64,000 nt of DNA, taken from positions 62,001-126,000 of the forward strand of contig JAHBTD010000004.1 in NCBI GenBank assembly GCA_019638775.1, given 5' to 3'. The notes beneath the pieces were generated by a model. That model made no database searches and was not told where the DNA came from. It was given only the letters and a program-made list of their open reading frames with translations. This document shows positions 15,248 through 24,091 of the stretch, one piece after another (the first letter of the stretch is position 1; each line of letters opens with the position of its first letter). A program made the position numbers and the translations under genes. This stretch comes from Fimbriimonadaceae bacterium (lineage in GTDB: Bacteria; Armatimonadota; Fimbriimonadia; Fimbriimonadales; Fimbriimonadaceae).

Positions 15248-17392
15248 TCAATTATCTCCTGACGTAACGCGCACTTGGTCGTGGGTTGCGATGAGTGTGT
15301 ATTTCTTACCCAAAACCGTGAAGTTCTTCAAGGTTACCTTCTTCCACCCCTTCGGGAGATTGGGTGTCACCGAGAGCCACCGGCCATCTTTGAGTTGAAT
15401 GGACCACGCCGCACTCGATGCCTTTTGTAAGTCTATACGAAATCCCAGAAAACCGTACAGCACCGTCTGCAGGCTTCCGCCCGCTCCGGTTAAAAAATAC
15501 GTCTCCTCTTTCCTACGCTTCTCACTGAAAAGCATGAGGGGGTGATTTGTGAATTCTCTCCAGCTCTTCCGCCACGTCTCATAAGCTTTGTCGGTTTGCC
15601 CGAGTCTGGCCCATACCAGTGCATTTACCGAATCTGACATCGCGGGGCCGTTGGCGATGACTTTGTCGGCAAAGCGGTCCATCATTTTGGCGGCCTGCTT
15701 TTCAACCTGAGGGTCTTGGAGCGGATAGATGGCAAGGATGCCCGCGGCCTGCTTGTAGCCTTTGAGGCGGTCGCCGGTGTAGTTGAGGAAGCTTTCGTGG
15801 TCTCTTGGACGATAGAACCAGTAGGCGTTTGCCACTTCAGACTTCGGAGCGTATTTCTCCATAAGCCACTCTGCCACGCAGTTCGTATAAAGATCGTCAT
15901 GCCCCCAAAAACTCTCGTCGGGGCTAATCGTATCTTCGATTGTCCTCTGAATCGCGCTGTTTACCGGGGGGCCTCCTGGGCGTTGTCGAAACCACACGGA
16001 CCTCCAGTCATAGAACTTCGCGGCCTTCTGCCCAATCTTTTTAACGGCCTCCTCGTCAGCCAATCCGAGCGCGGCAGCATGGTCCAGCCCGAAGAGTACG
16101 GTTGCAGTGATGTGGTGCTGCTGCTTTGTCTCAGTCGGGGAGACTTCCAGCCCTGTCACGCTCGATTCCCATGGGTACTGGAGAGCGTCGATCTTGGCGA
16201 GTTCCTTCTCGTCCGGCTTGTTCTTTGCCCAAGACCGAGCCTCGCGAAAGTTCTTTTCGGCAGCCTTTGCCATACGGATGCGGTAGTCGGGGATCACCTT
16301 TGCGCGCTCGGGGTCGATGAGGGCGAGGGCTGGGAACATCCAGACGTCGGCGTCCCAGAAGACGTGTCCGTTGTAGGTTTGGTTGGCCAGGCCGAAGGGT
16401 CCGGGGGCGATTTGGGCGTTGGGGCTGATGCCTGAGCGTATGTAGTAGAGCATCGAGCGGACGGCTTGCTGGTCGTCGACGGGGCCGTCGATTTCAATGT
16501 CAGTGTTCCAAAACTGGGTGGCAAAGTAGTCGGCTGCTGCTTTCTTGACTGTGTCGAAGGTGTCGAACTGTGGTGGATCGAAGAGCTCCACTTTCGGCTG
16601 GATGTCTGCCATCATCAGCTTCTCCTGCATCTCAACTGCACGCTCGCTCCGCCCAAACGAGATTACGCGCTCGAAGGTTAAAGCGGGGTCAGTGTCTATC
16701 GACCCCGACCACCTTGGACCGATTGGCACCGTCGTCCAGCTTGAAGTCAGGTCACCGTTCGACAACTTCCAAACGATGCGGGCTTTACTAACGCCGCAAT
16801 CGAACGCTTCTGTGTGGGAGTCTTCAGCGCTCTTGATGTTGGGTGCCCAGAAAGCGATCTCACCCTTCGTATCCCGGCTTGCTTCGACGCTTAAGGACTG
16901 CGCAATGACGCGTTCGGTCGGGTGTATGACTGTCAAAATTGTCACTTTTATCAGCTTGCCCCCTACCTGCTGTTCCCAACTTGACCTAAGCACTCCCGTC
17001 TTCATATCCAGGCTTTGGTGGTAGTTCTTCCCCCTTTCGGCAACGAGCTTCTCCCCCTCCACGCGGATATCCAGCATCATGGGGTTATCGACTGGGAGCA
17101 GCTTTTCTTCCCCGTTAAGGTCATAGAAGTCGTCGCGGAATGCGTCGAGTGGACGCCCTTTCTCGCCGGAGGAGTCCATTGAGCGGTTCAGCCTGATCCC
17201 GATCAAGCCGTTTGAAAGGAGCACGGGAGTCGTGTGCGTTGCGTCAGATGTGGCGAGAGTCCAGCCGTCGCCTTCTTGAACCACTTGTTTGGGTTGGCTG
17301 GGGTCAACGACCACTGAGGAGGGTTGCTTGGAGCTACAGCCGACAACCAGCAAAAGAGTCGAAATGACGAAGAGTTTCTCGCAAAGACGCAA
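15248..17392 (-). CDS. GH65-family (acid trehalase/PGGHG-like) lipoprotein
   Basis: Start chosen at a TTG that gives MRLCEKLFVISTLLLVVGCSS, a lipoprotein signal with lipobox LVVGC; this yields 714 aa. The frame extends another 163 codons upstream, but that part translates heptamer repeats (NPKSKIQ) and is not protein-like. The catalytic (alpha/alpha)6 region contains GHVFWDADVWMFPALALIDP, the YPWESSVTGLE segment typical of acid trehalases, and DESFWGHDDLYTN. GH65 enzymes act on alpha-glucosides such as trehalose or kojibiose. Exported and membrane-tethered; the deacetylase follows after 3 nt. Confidence 0.8.
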   Translation of the reverse strand: MRLCEKLFVISTLLLVVGCSSKQPSSVVVDPSQPKQVVQEGDGWTLATSDATHTTPVLLSNGLIGIRLNRSMDSSGEKGRPLDAFRDDFYDLNGEEKLLPVDNPMMLDIRVEGEKLVAERGKNYHQSLDMKTGVLRSSWEQQVGGKLIKVTILTVIHPTERVIAQSLSVEASRDTKGEIAFWAPNIKSAEDSHTEAFDCGVSKARIVWKLSNGDLTSSWTTVPIGPRWSGSIDTDPALTFERVISFGRSERAVEMQEKLMMADIQPKVELFDPPQFDTFDTVKKAAADYFATQFWNTDIEIDGPVDDQQAVRSMLYYIRSGISPNAQIAPGPFGLANQTYNGHVFWDADVWMFPALALIDPERAKVIPDYRIRMAKAAEKNFREARSWAKNKPDEKELAKIDALQYPWESSVTGLEVSPTETKQQHHITATVLFGLDHAAALGLADEEAVKKIGQKAAKFYDWRSVWFRQRPGGPPVNSAIQRTIEDTISPDESFWGHDDLYTNCVAEWLMEKYAPKSEVANAYWFYRPRDHESFLNYTGDRLKGYKQAAGILAIYPLQDPQVEKQAAKMMDRFADKVIANGPAMSDSVNALVWARLGQTDKAYETWRKSWREFTNHPLMLFSEKRRKEETYFLTGAGGSLQTVLYGFLGFRIDLQKASSAAWSIQLKDGRWLSVTPNLPKGWKKVTLKNFTVLGKKYTLIATHDQVRVTSGDN

Positions 17393-17401
17393 AGACGGAA
17401 A

Positions 17402-17436
17402 GGATTTTGGATTTTGGATTTTGGATTTTGGATTGA
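17402..17436 (+). repeat. Heptamer tandem repeat, GGATTTT type, 5 units
   Basis: Four perfect GGATTTT units and one GGATTGA, just upstream of the GH65 start. Confidence 0.9.
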
Positions 17437-17472
17437 TCGGGCTAGAGTTCTCGCGAAGGCGCGAGGGAATTT

Positions 17473-17514
17473 GGATTTTGGATTTTGGGTTTTGGATTGG
17501 GGATTGGGGATTGA
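17473..17514 (+). repeat. Heptamer tandem repeat, 6 units
   Basis: GGATTTT, GGATTTT, GGGTTTT, GGATTGG, GGATTGG, GGATTGA. The units drift from TTTT to TGGG while keeping the 7-bp period. Confidence 0.9.
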
Positions 17515-17900
17515 ACTTCGCTAGACGTTCCGCATTCCTGGCTGACGTCGAAGACTTAGTGTGGAGGAGGTGGATAGAGCTTGTTTTATCTCCCTCCCCT
17601 GCCCCTCCCTCATCAATCCTTCGGAGTTGACGAGGGAGGGGGGTGCTGTACACAAACTGTTGAGATACGGAATCAACTCCCCAGAGTTGACAAGGGAGGG
17701 GAGTTCTATTCAAGTTCTGCTGAGAATCCGAACCATTGGTTAAACCATGATCGCGGTTGAGGGCAAGATCGGGCGTGGGGTTGGAGATTGTGCTTTCAGC
17801 ACCGTGAATACGTCTTCGCACGTCCTTAATTAACGCAGAAAGTAGGCGCTTCATGCCAGAGGGGTGAAGAAACTTCGCCATTCTGTCTTATGTCAGCGCC

Positions 17901-19763
17901 ATGTCCGAACCGCTCGCAACCACCCAACCGACGCAGCCACGGCTTAACCCTTGGGTGTTTATCCCCGTCCTTTACTTCTTGCAGGCGATTCCGGTTGCCA
18001 TTGTCCAAGACGTCAGCACCGTAATTTTTAAGGACCTCGGCGTGGCGAATGAGCCGATCACCCGCTGGACCTCACTGATCGCTTTGCCGTGGGCGATGCA
18101 GATGCTCTTCGGGCCGCTTGTTGATCTGAACTTCACGAAACGATCCTGGATTCTCAACGGTCAGGCGATCATCACGGTTGGTTTGATCGGCACTGCGTTG
18201 GTGCTCAAAACTCCGAATGCTTTCTCTGTCGCGCTCGTAATCCTTGGGCTGTCGGCTGTGATGTCGGCCCTCACCAACATCGCCACGGATGGGTTCTCGC
18301 TCTTGGCGATGAACCGGACTCAGCAAGCGCAAATGGCTGGGTTTATGAGCACCTTTTATAGGCTGGGCAGGCTGTTCTGCGCGGCGCTTCTGGTGTTCGT
18401 TGCTGGCTTAATGATGCGACTGCCTGAGTTGCCAGTGGCTTGGTGGCCCGATAAGAGCGCTCCCGTCATCCAGTCCAAAGTGGTGGTTCGGGACGGAGTC
18501 CTTGCAGACAAAGAAAGAGGTCCGTTCGAGCCTGCGATCACCGTTCCTGCTGGTGCCTTCCAATTAGAGGTTGATGGCAAGGGCGACGTGATCGCCACGA
18601 CTCTGAAAGAGCGCACCGTTATCGGAAACCTTCCTACCGACGGCACCGAGTCACCACCCGTGAAAGGCACCGACCCTGCATCGGCCTGGACCCTCGTTCT
18701 TTTTATTGGCTATGGCGTTTATCTGCTGGGGCACATCTATTGCCGATTCCGGGTTCCCCGCCCTGCTGCCGATATCGAGCATCGCTCCGATACAGCTGAG
18801 ACCGCTCGCCATGCGCTCCGAACGGTCAACATGCTCGGGCTGGGGCTGAGTGGTTACTTTCTGTTGAACGCGGTCGTTCGGCTGTCGGCGCACGGGTTGT
18901 GGGCGCTTACGGGCTCTGACCCTAACGGACCGCAGAAGGGATGGATGCTCCCTCAGGACAACCTTGTGATTGGGCAGCAACTGCCCTTCAACGCTGTTAG
19001 CGTGGAACTGGCGCAACTCTGCGTCTGTGGCTTTATCTTTCTTGGTGGGCTTTATGCGTGGAAGCGACTCATTTCCGGGACTGAGGTTAGCAAGACGCTT
19101 GGAAGTTTCATCGCCCAGCCCGGCTTTGGGGCGATCTTCTTCTTCATCCTTTTCTATCGATTCGGCGAGGCGTTGGTCTCCAAGATCACGCCACTTTTCC
19201 TGAAAGATGCCATTGACAAGGGTGGGCTTGCCATCACCAACGAGCAGCTCGGCATCTTAAACGGGCTTTTGGGCGTTGGAGGAATCATCTTAGGTGGCAT
19301 CATCGGCGGTCTCACCGTCTCCAAGCTCGGGCTAAGAAAGTCTTTCCTTCCGTTAGCTTTGGCGATGCACGTGCCGAATCTGCTTTACCTCGCGTTGAGT
19401 TACCGCTGGCTGCCGATGCCTTCCGTCGAGGTGCCTTGGATAGGGCCATTGAACATCGTCGTCGGGGGGACCCTTTTCCTCGACCAGTTTGGATACGGTT
19501 TCGGTTTTGCCGGATATATGATCTATCTGATGTGGGTTGCCCAGCGTGGCAAGTATGTGACCAGCCACTATGCCATCGGGACTGGGATGGGGGCGCTTTG
19601 CATCGCCGTTGCGGGTGTGCTCAGCGGGGTCTTGCAAGCAAACTTTGGCTATACGGGCGTCTTTATAGGAGTGATCTTCATGTCAATCCCAGGATTGCTC
19701 AGCCTGCTTTTTGTGCCGCTGGACGACTCTCACAAGCTCATTAAGGCTGAGGTTGCCGATTAG
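17901..19763 (+). CDS. MFS transporter, AmpG-like
   Basis: 620 aa, longer than a 12-helix MFS, with a soluble insertion (about residues 185-270) between helices 6 and 7 rich in beta strands (VVVRDGVLADKERGPFEPAITVPAG). The first helices, with IPVAIVQDVSTVIFKDLG, resemble the PAT/AmpG branch that imports anhydro-muropeptides or acetyl-CoA. The downstream serine hydrolase overlaps it by 1 nt. A role in peptidoglycan recycling is plausible but inferred. The start lies close to the GH65 long-frame start on the opposite strand, which is not used here. Confidence 0.8.
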   Translation: MSEPLATTQPTQPRLNPWVFIPVLYFLQAIPVAIVQDVSTVIFKDLGVANEPITRWTSLIALPWAMQMLFGPLVDLNFTKRSWILNGQAIITVGLIGTALVLKTPNAFSVALVILGLSAVMSALTNIATDGFSLLAMNRTQQAQMAGFMSTFYRLGRLFCAALLVFVAGLMMRLPELPVAWWPDKSAPVIQSKVVVRDGVLADKERGPFEPAITVPAGAFQLEVDGKGDVIATTLKERTVIGNLPTDGTESPPVKGTDPASAWTLVLFIGYGVYLLGHIYCRFRVPRPAADIEHRSDTAETARHALRTVNMLGLGLSGYFLLNAVVRLSAHGLWALTGSDPNGPQKGWMLPQDNLVIGQQLPFNAVSVELAQLCVCGFIFLGGLYAWKRLISGTEVSKTLGSFIAQPGFGAIFFFILFYRFGEALVSKITPLFLKDAIDKGGLAITNEQLGILNGLLGVGGIILGGIIGGLTVSKLGLRKSFLPLALAMHVPNLLYLALSYRWLPMPSVEVPWIGPLNIVVGGTLFLDQFGYGFGFAGYMIYLMWVAQRGKYVTSHYAIGTGMGALCIAVAGVLSGVLQANFGYTGVFIGVIFMSIPGLLSLLFVPLDDSHKLIKAEVAD

Positions 19764-20851
19764 TGAGTCTGCTTCCCGTTGTCGAACTTTGTGAGCGGGC
19801 AGCTGCCGGGGGTACATTTCCTGGCTGCGCGTTCGCGGTTGGCGATCCGTCGGGCTTTGAAGTACGCACAGTCGGGCGCGTGCGCTACTGGCCCGATGCT
19901 CCTCTTGTAACGGAAGAGACTGTCTATGATCTTGCTTCGCTCACAAAGGTCATGGCTACGACGACTGCGGCGATGATCCTTTTCGATCAAGGCTTGCTGG
20001 ACCTCGACCAACCCGTCACAGAGATCGTGCCGGAGTTTCGTGGAGAGGGCAAGGAGGATGTTTCGGTGAAGCATCTCCTGCTTCATAACTCTGGGCTGCC
20101 GCTCTCTTTGCCGTATCAGGAGGTTCTTTCCCCAAGTGCCGAAGCGCGAAATGTAGTTCTTTCTGCTCCGCTTCAAAAGAAGCCTGGATCGGAGACGGTC
20201 TATATCTGCCTTGGGTTTGTGGTGCTGCAATCGGTAATCGAAAGGATTTCTGTGGAGTCGTTGGATGCTTTCATCTTCAAGAATCTGTTTGAACCGGCAG
20301 GCCTGACTTCCCTCACCTTTCGACCCCTGCACCGTGAGCTCTGTGCCCCCACCGAGACCACGCCCGACTGGCGCAAGTCTTGGTGGCCGAACCCGGATGA
20401 GAACGACCATGATGAGTTCATTCAGGGGCGGGTTCACGACCCGATGGCGTTTATGCTTGGGGGAGTATCTGGGAATGCAGGGCTGTTTGGGCATGTACGG
20501 GATGTTGCCGAGTTTGCCCGGATGATGCTGAACCGAGGGGAGATGAACGGAAGGCAGCTGATTCGCCCTTCAACGGTTGAGAGCTGGACGATGCGACAAT
20601 CGGTTGAGAGCACGAGGGCTTTGGGATGGGATACGAAAGCGGAGGTTGTGGCTTCAGCGGGGTCCCTGATGCATGCGACAGCTTATGGGCATACGGGCTA
20701 CACTGGCACGTCGATCTGGATTGACCCGGAGGCAGAGATGTTTGCCGTGCTGTTGAGCAATCGAGTGCATCCGACTTCGGAAAACACGAAGCTGCTGGAC
20801 TTTCGGGGTGTATTTCACGATTGCGTGATGCACGTCGTTTGTGGTGCATAA
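19763..20851 (+). CDS. Serine hydrolase of the beta-lactamase/class C family
   Basis: 362 aa starting at a GTG that overlaps the transporter stop. The SxxK motif is ASLTK (about residues 64-68) and the KTG-equivalent is GHTGYTG near residue 310. The YxN motif appears as VYICLGF, with Cys in the Asn position, which is unusual. No signal peptide is evident, so it is probably cytoplasmic. In Bacteroidetes a related hydrolase domain is fused to NagZ; with the AmpG-like neighbour this suggests cell-wall recycling, but esterase activity is equally possible. Confidence 0.85.
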   Translation: MSLLPVVELCERAAAGGTFPGCAFAVGDPSGFEVRTVGRVRYWPDAPLVTEETVYDLASLTKVMATTTAAMILFDQGLLDLDQPVTEIVPEFRGEGKEDVSVKHLLLHNSGLPLSLPYQEVLSPSAEARNVVLSAPLQKKPGSETVYICLGFVVLQSVIERISVESLDAFIFKNLFEPAGLTSLTFRPLHRELCAPTETTPDWRKSWWPNPDENDHDEFIQGRVHDPMAFMLGGVSGNAGLFGHVRDVAEFARMMLNRGEMNGRQLIRPSTVESWTMRQSVESTRALGWDTKAEVVASAGSLMHATAYGHTGYTGTSIWIDPEAEMFAVLLSNRVHPTSENTKLLDFRGVFHDCVMHVVCGA

Positions 20852-21196
20852 ACCAAGCTGGGACGGGGCCGCAGAACTCTCGGTTGGAGTGGTCCTTTCC
20901 CCGCTCGTAAGGTTCCCTGAAGGGAGCGATGGTCTAGCTTCTATCAGAGATTTCTTCACCCTCACCCAGTTCACTGCGTTCACAGGCCTCTCCCTCAAGG
21001 GAGAGAAGGATTACATATCGGCGTCTTCAAAATGACTTCTGGCATATACGCAATCCGACGCACATCCTTAGCTTTTACAGCCCTCCGGCCTGCTTTCCTT
21101 TGGCTTACGGTAAGTTCAAACTCCAAACCGATATAATTCTTGGGAGCTGAGATCAAATCTCGGAAATTTGATTTCTGATCTCGGCGAAACCACTGT
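20852..21196. other. 345-bp intergenic region before the metH-like gene
   Basis: No gene is seen. It holds a CTCTCCCT/AGGGAGAG hairpin (20988-21005, loop CA) preceded by CCTCACCCAGTT, and a TATAAT at 21132-21137 with a ~55-nt leader. I looked for a cobalamin riboswitch B12 box and found none. The leader has a stem-loop of GAGATC(A)AATC paired with GATT and GATCTC (21150-21183) made of heptamer-type sequence. Confidence 0.6.
21132..21137 (+). promoter_or_regulatory. -10 hexamer TATAAT of the metH-like gene
   Basis: Perfect TATAAT about 59 nt before the start codon. No clear -35 at the standard distance. The resulting leader would carry the GAGATC...GATCTC stem. Confidence 0.4.
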
Positions 21197-22873
21197 ATGG
21201 ACACACCCAACGATCGAACGTGCAGCTATGACCCATTGATCGAGCTCATGGCTCGATTTGAGAACGTCAAGGCAACCGATACGTCGGTCGATCCGTTTGA
21301 AGGCCTTAGCGTCGAAGACGTGCTCAAAAAGCATATTGTTGACGGCATCAAGAAGAACCTTGAGGCTCACCTGGCCGACGCATTGGAAAGCTACACGCCG
21401 CTGGATATCATCAACAACATCCTGCTCGACGGCATGAAGACTGTCGGCGAACTCTTTGGCGCAGGCAAGATGCAGCTCCCGTTTGTCTTGCAAAGCGCAG
21501 AAGTGATGAAGGCCTCGGTGCGCTACCTGGAACCCTTGATGGAGCGTGTGGAAGGGAGCGAGAAGGGCTCTATTCTGCTTGCCACCGTTGCCGGAGATGT
21601 GCATGATATCGGCAAGAATCTTGTCGATATCATCCTGTCGAACAATGGCTACCGGGTTGTGAACATTGGGATCAAGCAGCCGATCAACACCATCCTACAA
21701 CAGGCCCAAGACAACAACTGTGAAGTGATTGGACTGAGCGGATTGCTCGTCAAGAGTACGCTCGTGATGCGGGACAACCTCATCGAAATGAACGAGCGCA
21801 AGCTAACCAGGATTCCTGTGATCTTGGGGGGTGCGGCGCTTACCCGAGCGTATGTTGAAGAGGATTTACGGTCGATCTATCAGGGCAACGTTTACTATGC
21901 TAAGGATGCTTTTGAAGGTCTTCACCTTATGGAGACTATTCAAGATGCGCCGATTCCAGAGTTGTCAACAAGTGAAGATGCTGACTTTATCCCACGAGTA
22001 AAGTCTCATCGACTACCCGATCAAGAAGCGCGATTCTATGTCTTTGATGGCGTAAAGAGTGAAGTATCCACCGACATCATCCCCCCTTCGCTTCCATTTT
22101 ACGGCGCTCGAAAGTTTGAAAAGTTCGATATGTTCGAACTTTACAAATACATTAATCCTATTGCCTTATTCCGGGGCCAGTGGCAGTTTAAACGGCCTGA
22201 TGGTATGGCGAATCCTGAATTTACTGCATGGCTTGATGCCAATGTTCAACCCACCTTTGAGAGGCTCCAGCGAGACTTGGCTCGGATTATTAAGCCGAAG
22301 GTCAAGTGGGGATATTTCTGGTGCCAATCGGAGGGGAACGACCTCATCATTTATGATGAAGATCAGAGGGGTGAGCGAGCTCGATTTAGGTTCCCGCGTC
22401 AATCCATCGACCGGCGCCAATGCCTTTCTGACTTTTTCAAGTCGACCGATTCAGGCGTGATGGATGTTGTTGGCTTTCACATTGTCACGGTGGGCTCGGA
22501 GGTCTCGGAGTATGAGCGCGAGTTGTTTGCAAAGGGCGATTTTCAGGAGTACCTTTATGTTCATGGGATGGGAGTTGAAACTGCCGAGGCGCTGGCGGAG
22601 TATTGGCATGAACAGATACGAAAAGAGATGGGCATCGACGACCAAGAGCCAGACAAAAAACGATTACTCTTTTCGGCTAAATATCATGGAGCGCGGTACT
22701 CATTCGGATACCCAGCTTGTCCTAATCTTGAGGATCAGCGCATCTTGATGGATTTACTTAACCCTCAAGATATCGGCATTGAACTAAGTGAAGAGTATAT
22801 GCTGATCCCTGAGCAATCCACTTCAGCGATTATCGTACACCACCCCGAAGCCAAGTATTTTAATATTCGATAG
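21197..22873 (+). CDS. MetH-type cobalamin-binding and activation module
   Basis: 558 aa covering only the second half of cobalamin-dependent methionine synthase. Residues ~1-95 form the helical cap, followed by the B12 domain with GDVHDIGKN (DxHxxG, cobalt ligand His) and VIGLSGLLVKS. The C-terminal AdoMet-binding activation domain has YINPIALFRGQWQFK and KYHGARYSFGYPACPNL, with RYSFGYPACP as the reactivation-site signature. The homocysteine and methyltetrahydrofolate domains are absent and no fragment precedes it, so they must be encoded elsewhere. Ends 14 nt inside the convergent HD-GYP gene. Confidence 0.9.
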   Translation: MDTPNDRTCSYDPLIELMARFENVKATDTSVDPFEGLSVEDVLKKHIVDGIKKNLEAHLADALESYTPLDIINNILLDGMKTVGELFGAGKMQLPFVLQSAEVMKASVRYLEPLMERVEGSEKGSILLATVAGDVHDIGKNLVDIILSNNGYRVVNIGIKQPINTILQQAQDNNCEVIGLSGLLVKSTLVMRDNLIEMNERKLTRIPVILGGAALTRAYVEEDLRSIYQGNVYYAKDAFEGLHLMETIQDAPIPELSTSEDADFIPRVKSHRLPDQEARFYVFDGVKSEVSTDIIPPSLPFYGARKFEKFDMFELYKYINPIALFRGQWQFKRPDGMANPEFTAWLDANVQPTFERLQRDLARIIKPKVKWGYFWCQSEGNDLIIYDEDQRGERARFRFPRQSIDRRQCLSDFFKSTDSGVMDVVGFHIVTVGSEVSEYERELFAKGDFQEYLYVHGMGVETAEALAEYWHEQIRKEMGIDDQEPDKKRLLFSAKYHGARYSFGYPACPNLEDQRILMDLLNPQDIGIELSEEYMLIPEQSTSAIIVHHPEAKYFNIR

Positions 22874-23849
22874 CGTGTGCCTTATCGCTAAAATCGTGTA
22901 GAACGAGCGTCTCATTCAATTTGTTCTCCGCAACTCTTGCGGGCACATCAGTCTGTTCAACGGTCACAACAGCTTTCCAGGGCTCGGTATCAGGAAGGTG
23001 CCTATCATACATCTCTTTGAACTGATCAAGATTGTTCATGAAGATGTCAACGAGTTGTGGATCAAAATGCCTTCCGCTTTGTTGAGCGATTTCCCTGGTC
23101 GCCTCATGGAACGACCAGGCTCTCTTGTAAGGCCTCGAGCATGTGAGCGCCTCAAAGACATCGCATAATGCGGCGATTCGACCTGTGATCGGAATCTCCA
23201 GGCCCTTAAGTCGATTCGGATAACCTGTGCCGTCCCATTTTTCGTGATGAGTAAGGACGACTTCGTACGCCATTTGCACGAGCGGAGTATCACCGTGTTT
23301 GAGGACCTTGGCTCCGATATCGACGTGAGATTCGATGATTAAACGTTCTTCCGGAGTTAGCTTTCCTTCTTTGAGAAGGATTTGGTCGGGAATTCCGATC
23401 TTCCCGATATCATGCATCTGGCTGGCAAGGATCAGGAGGTCAACATCTCTTTCGGAGAAGTTGGCTAGTTTGGCAAGCAACCCGCAGTAATTGCTCATCC
23501 GCTGAACGTGACCACCAGTTGCGTCGTCACGAAATTCTGCTGCCTTCGCAAGGCGCTCAACGATGTCTATCTCGGCAACTTCAAGCTGACTAACAGCCGT
23601 TGTATATTGCTTGAACGAGCCCACAGCTACGCGGTAGAGCACGAATGCACCTATGATCGCGGCTACCGTAGCTGTCACGAGATCTGCTACGACACTGGCT
23701 TTCCACTGGGGTCCACCAGCATTGAGCATCTGCTGAAAAACGAGAAGCACGACCACGAAAACAATGGCCTGCTTGACGACCATCGGCCGGATCGCGTCAC
23801 GGTACTGCCGTCTCTTCCTTATCTGGTCTTCTTTAACTAATGCCGCCAT
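22860..23849 (-). CDS. Membrane HD-GYP domain phosphodiesterase
   Basis: 329 aa. Two transmembrane helices (about residues 27-45 and 55-77) are followed by a full HD-GYP domain: HVQRMSNYCG, SQMHDIGKIGIPD, IIESHVDIG, LTHHEKWDGTGYP and ALCDVFEALTCSRPYK. The HD, HHExWDGTGYP and DVFxAL motifs are intact, so c-di-GMP (or cGAMP-type) hydrolysis is expected. No sensory domain beyond the membrane segment. The ATG has GGAGAG at good spacing. A stretch after the domain (residues 280-329) is unassigned. Confidence 0.93.
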   Translation of the reverse strand: MAALVKEDQIRKRRQYRDAIRPMVVKQAIVFVVVLLVFQQMLNAGGPQWKASVVADLVTATVAAIIGAFVLYRVAVGSFKQYTTAVSQLEVAEIDIVERLAKAAEFRDDATGGHVQRMSNYCGLLAKLANFSERDVDLLILASQMHDIGKIGIPDQILLKEGKLTPEERLIIESHVDIGAKVLKHGDTPLVQMAYEVVLTHHEKWDGTGYPNRLKGLEIPITGRIAALCDVFEALTCSRPYKRAWSFHEATREIAQQSGRHFDPQLVDIFMNNLDQFKEMYDRHLPDTEPWKAVVTVEQTDVPARVAENKLNETLVLHDFSDKAHAIEY

Positions 23850-24036
23850 AAACCATCTCTCCCCAATGGGCGGTAACCACTACAAGTTCAATCATCGTAC
23901 AAGCAATTTTGCCGTTTGACCAACCTAGGCGCAAAATTTGCGCAAGATTTCGTTGATTCCTTGGAGAATTGCTGGGGATTTAGGCATGCTGAGCCAGTCA
24001 GATAGCCAAATAGAGACGGATTCTTATAGGAAAGGA

Positions 24037-24074
24037 CACTAAAATCCTGGAAGGGTCAAGCCAGGATTTTAGTG
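24037..24074 (-). terminator. Intrinsic terminator-like hairpin after the dehydrogenase gene
   Basis: A perfect 14-bp stem (CACTAAAATCCTGG and its complement) with a 10-nt loop, starting 18 nt after the stop of the minus-strand dehydrogenase. The tail is TCCTTTCC. Confidence 0.75.
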
Positions 24075-24091
24075 GTTGCAGAAGGTGGCTG

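Larger units (their letters stand above)
17393..17900. other. 508-bp repeat-filled region upstream of the GH65 gene
   Basis: Contains two GGATTTT heptamer arrays, a CCCCTCCCTC/GAGGGAGGGG hairpin (17602-17641) and a degenerate direct repeat of roughly 52 bp (about 17624 and 17682, both beginning GAGTTGAC.AGGGAGGGG). An open frame of 163 codons on the minus strand is formed from these repeats. The promoter of the MFS gene lies near its right end. Confidence 0.7.

Noticed and set aside
17393-17881. 163-residue N-terminal extension of the GH65 protein
   Set aside because: It translates heptamer repeats and hairpins (NPKSKIQ repeats) and precedes a clear lipoprotein signal.
20852-21196. Cobalamin riboswitch before the metH-like gene
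   Set aside because: No B12-box consensus or characteristic long fold was seen; only heptamer-like stem sequences.
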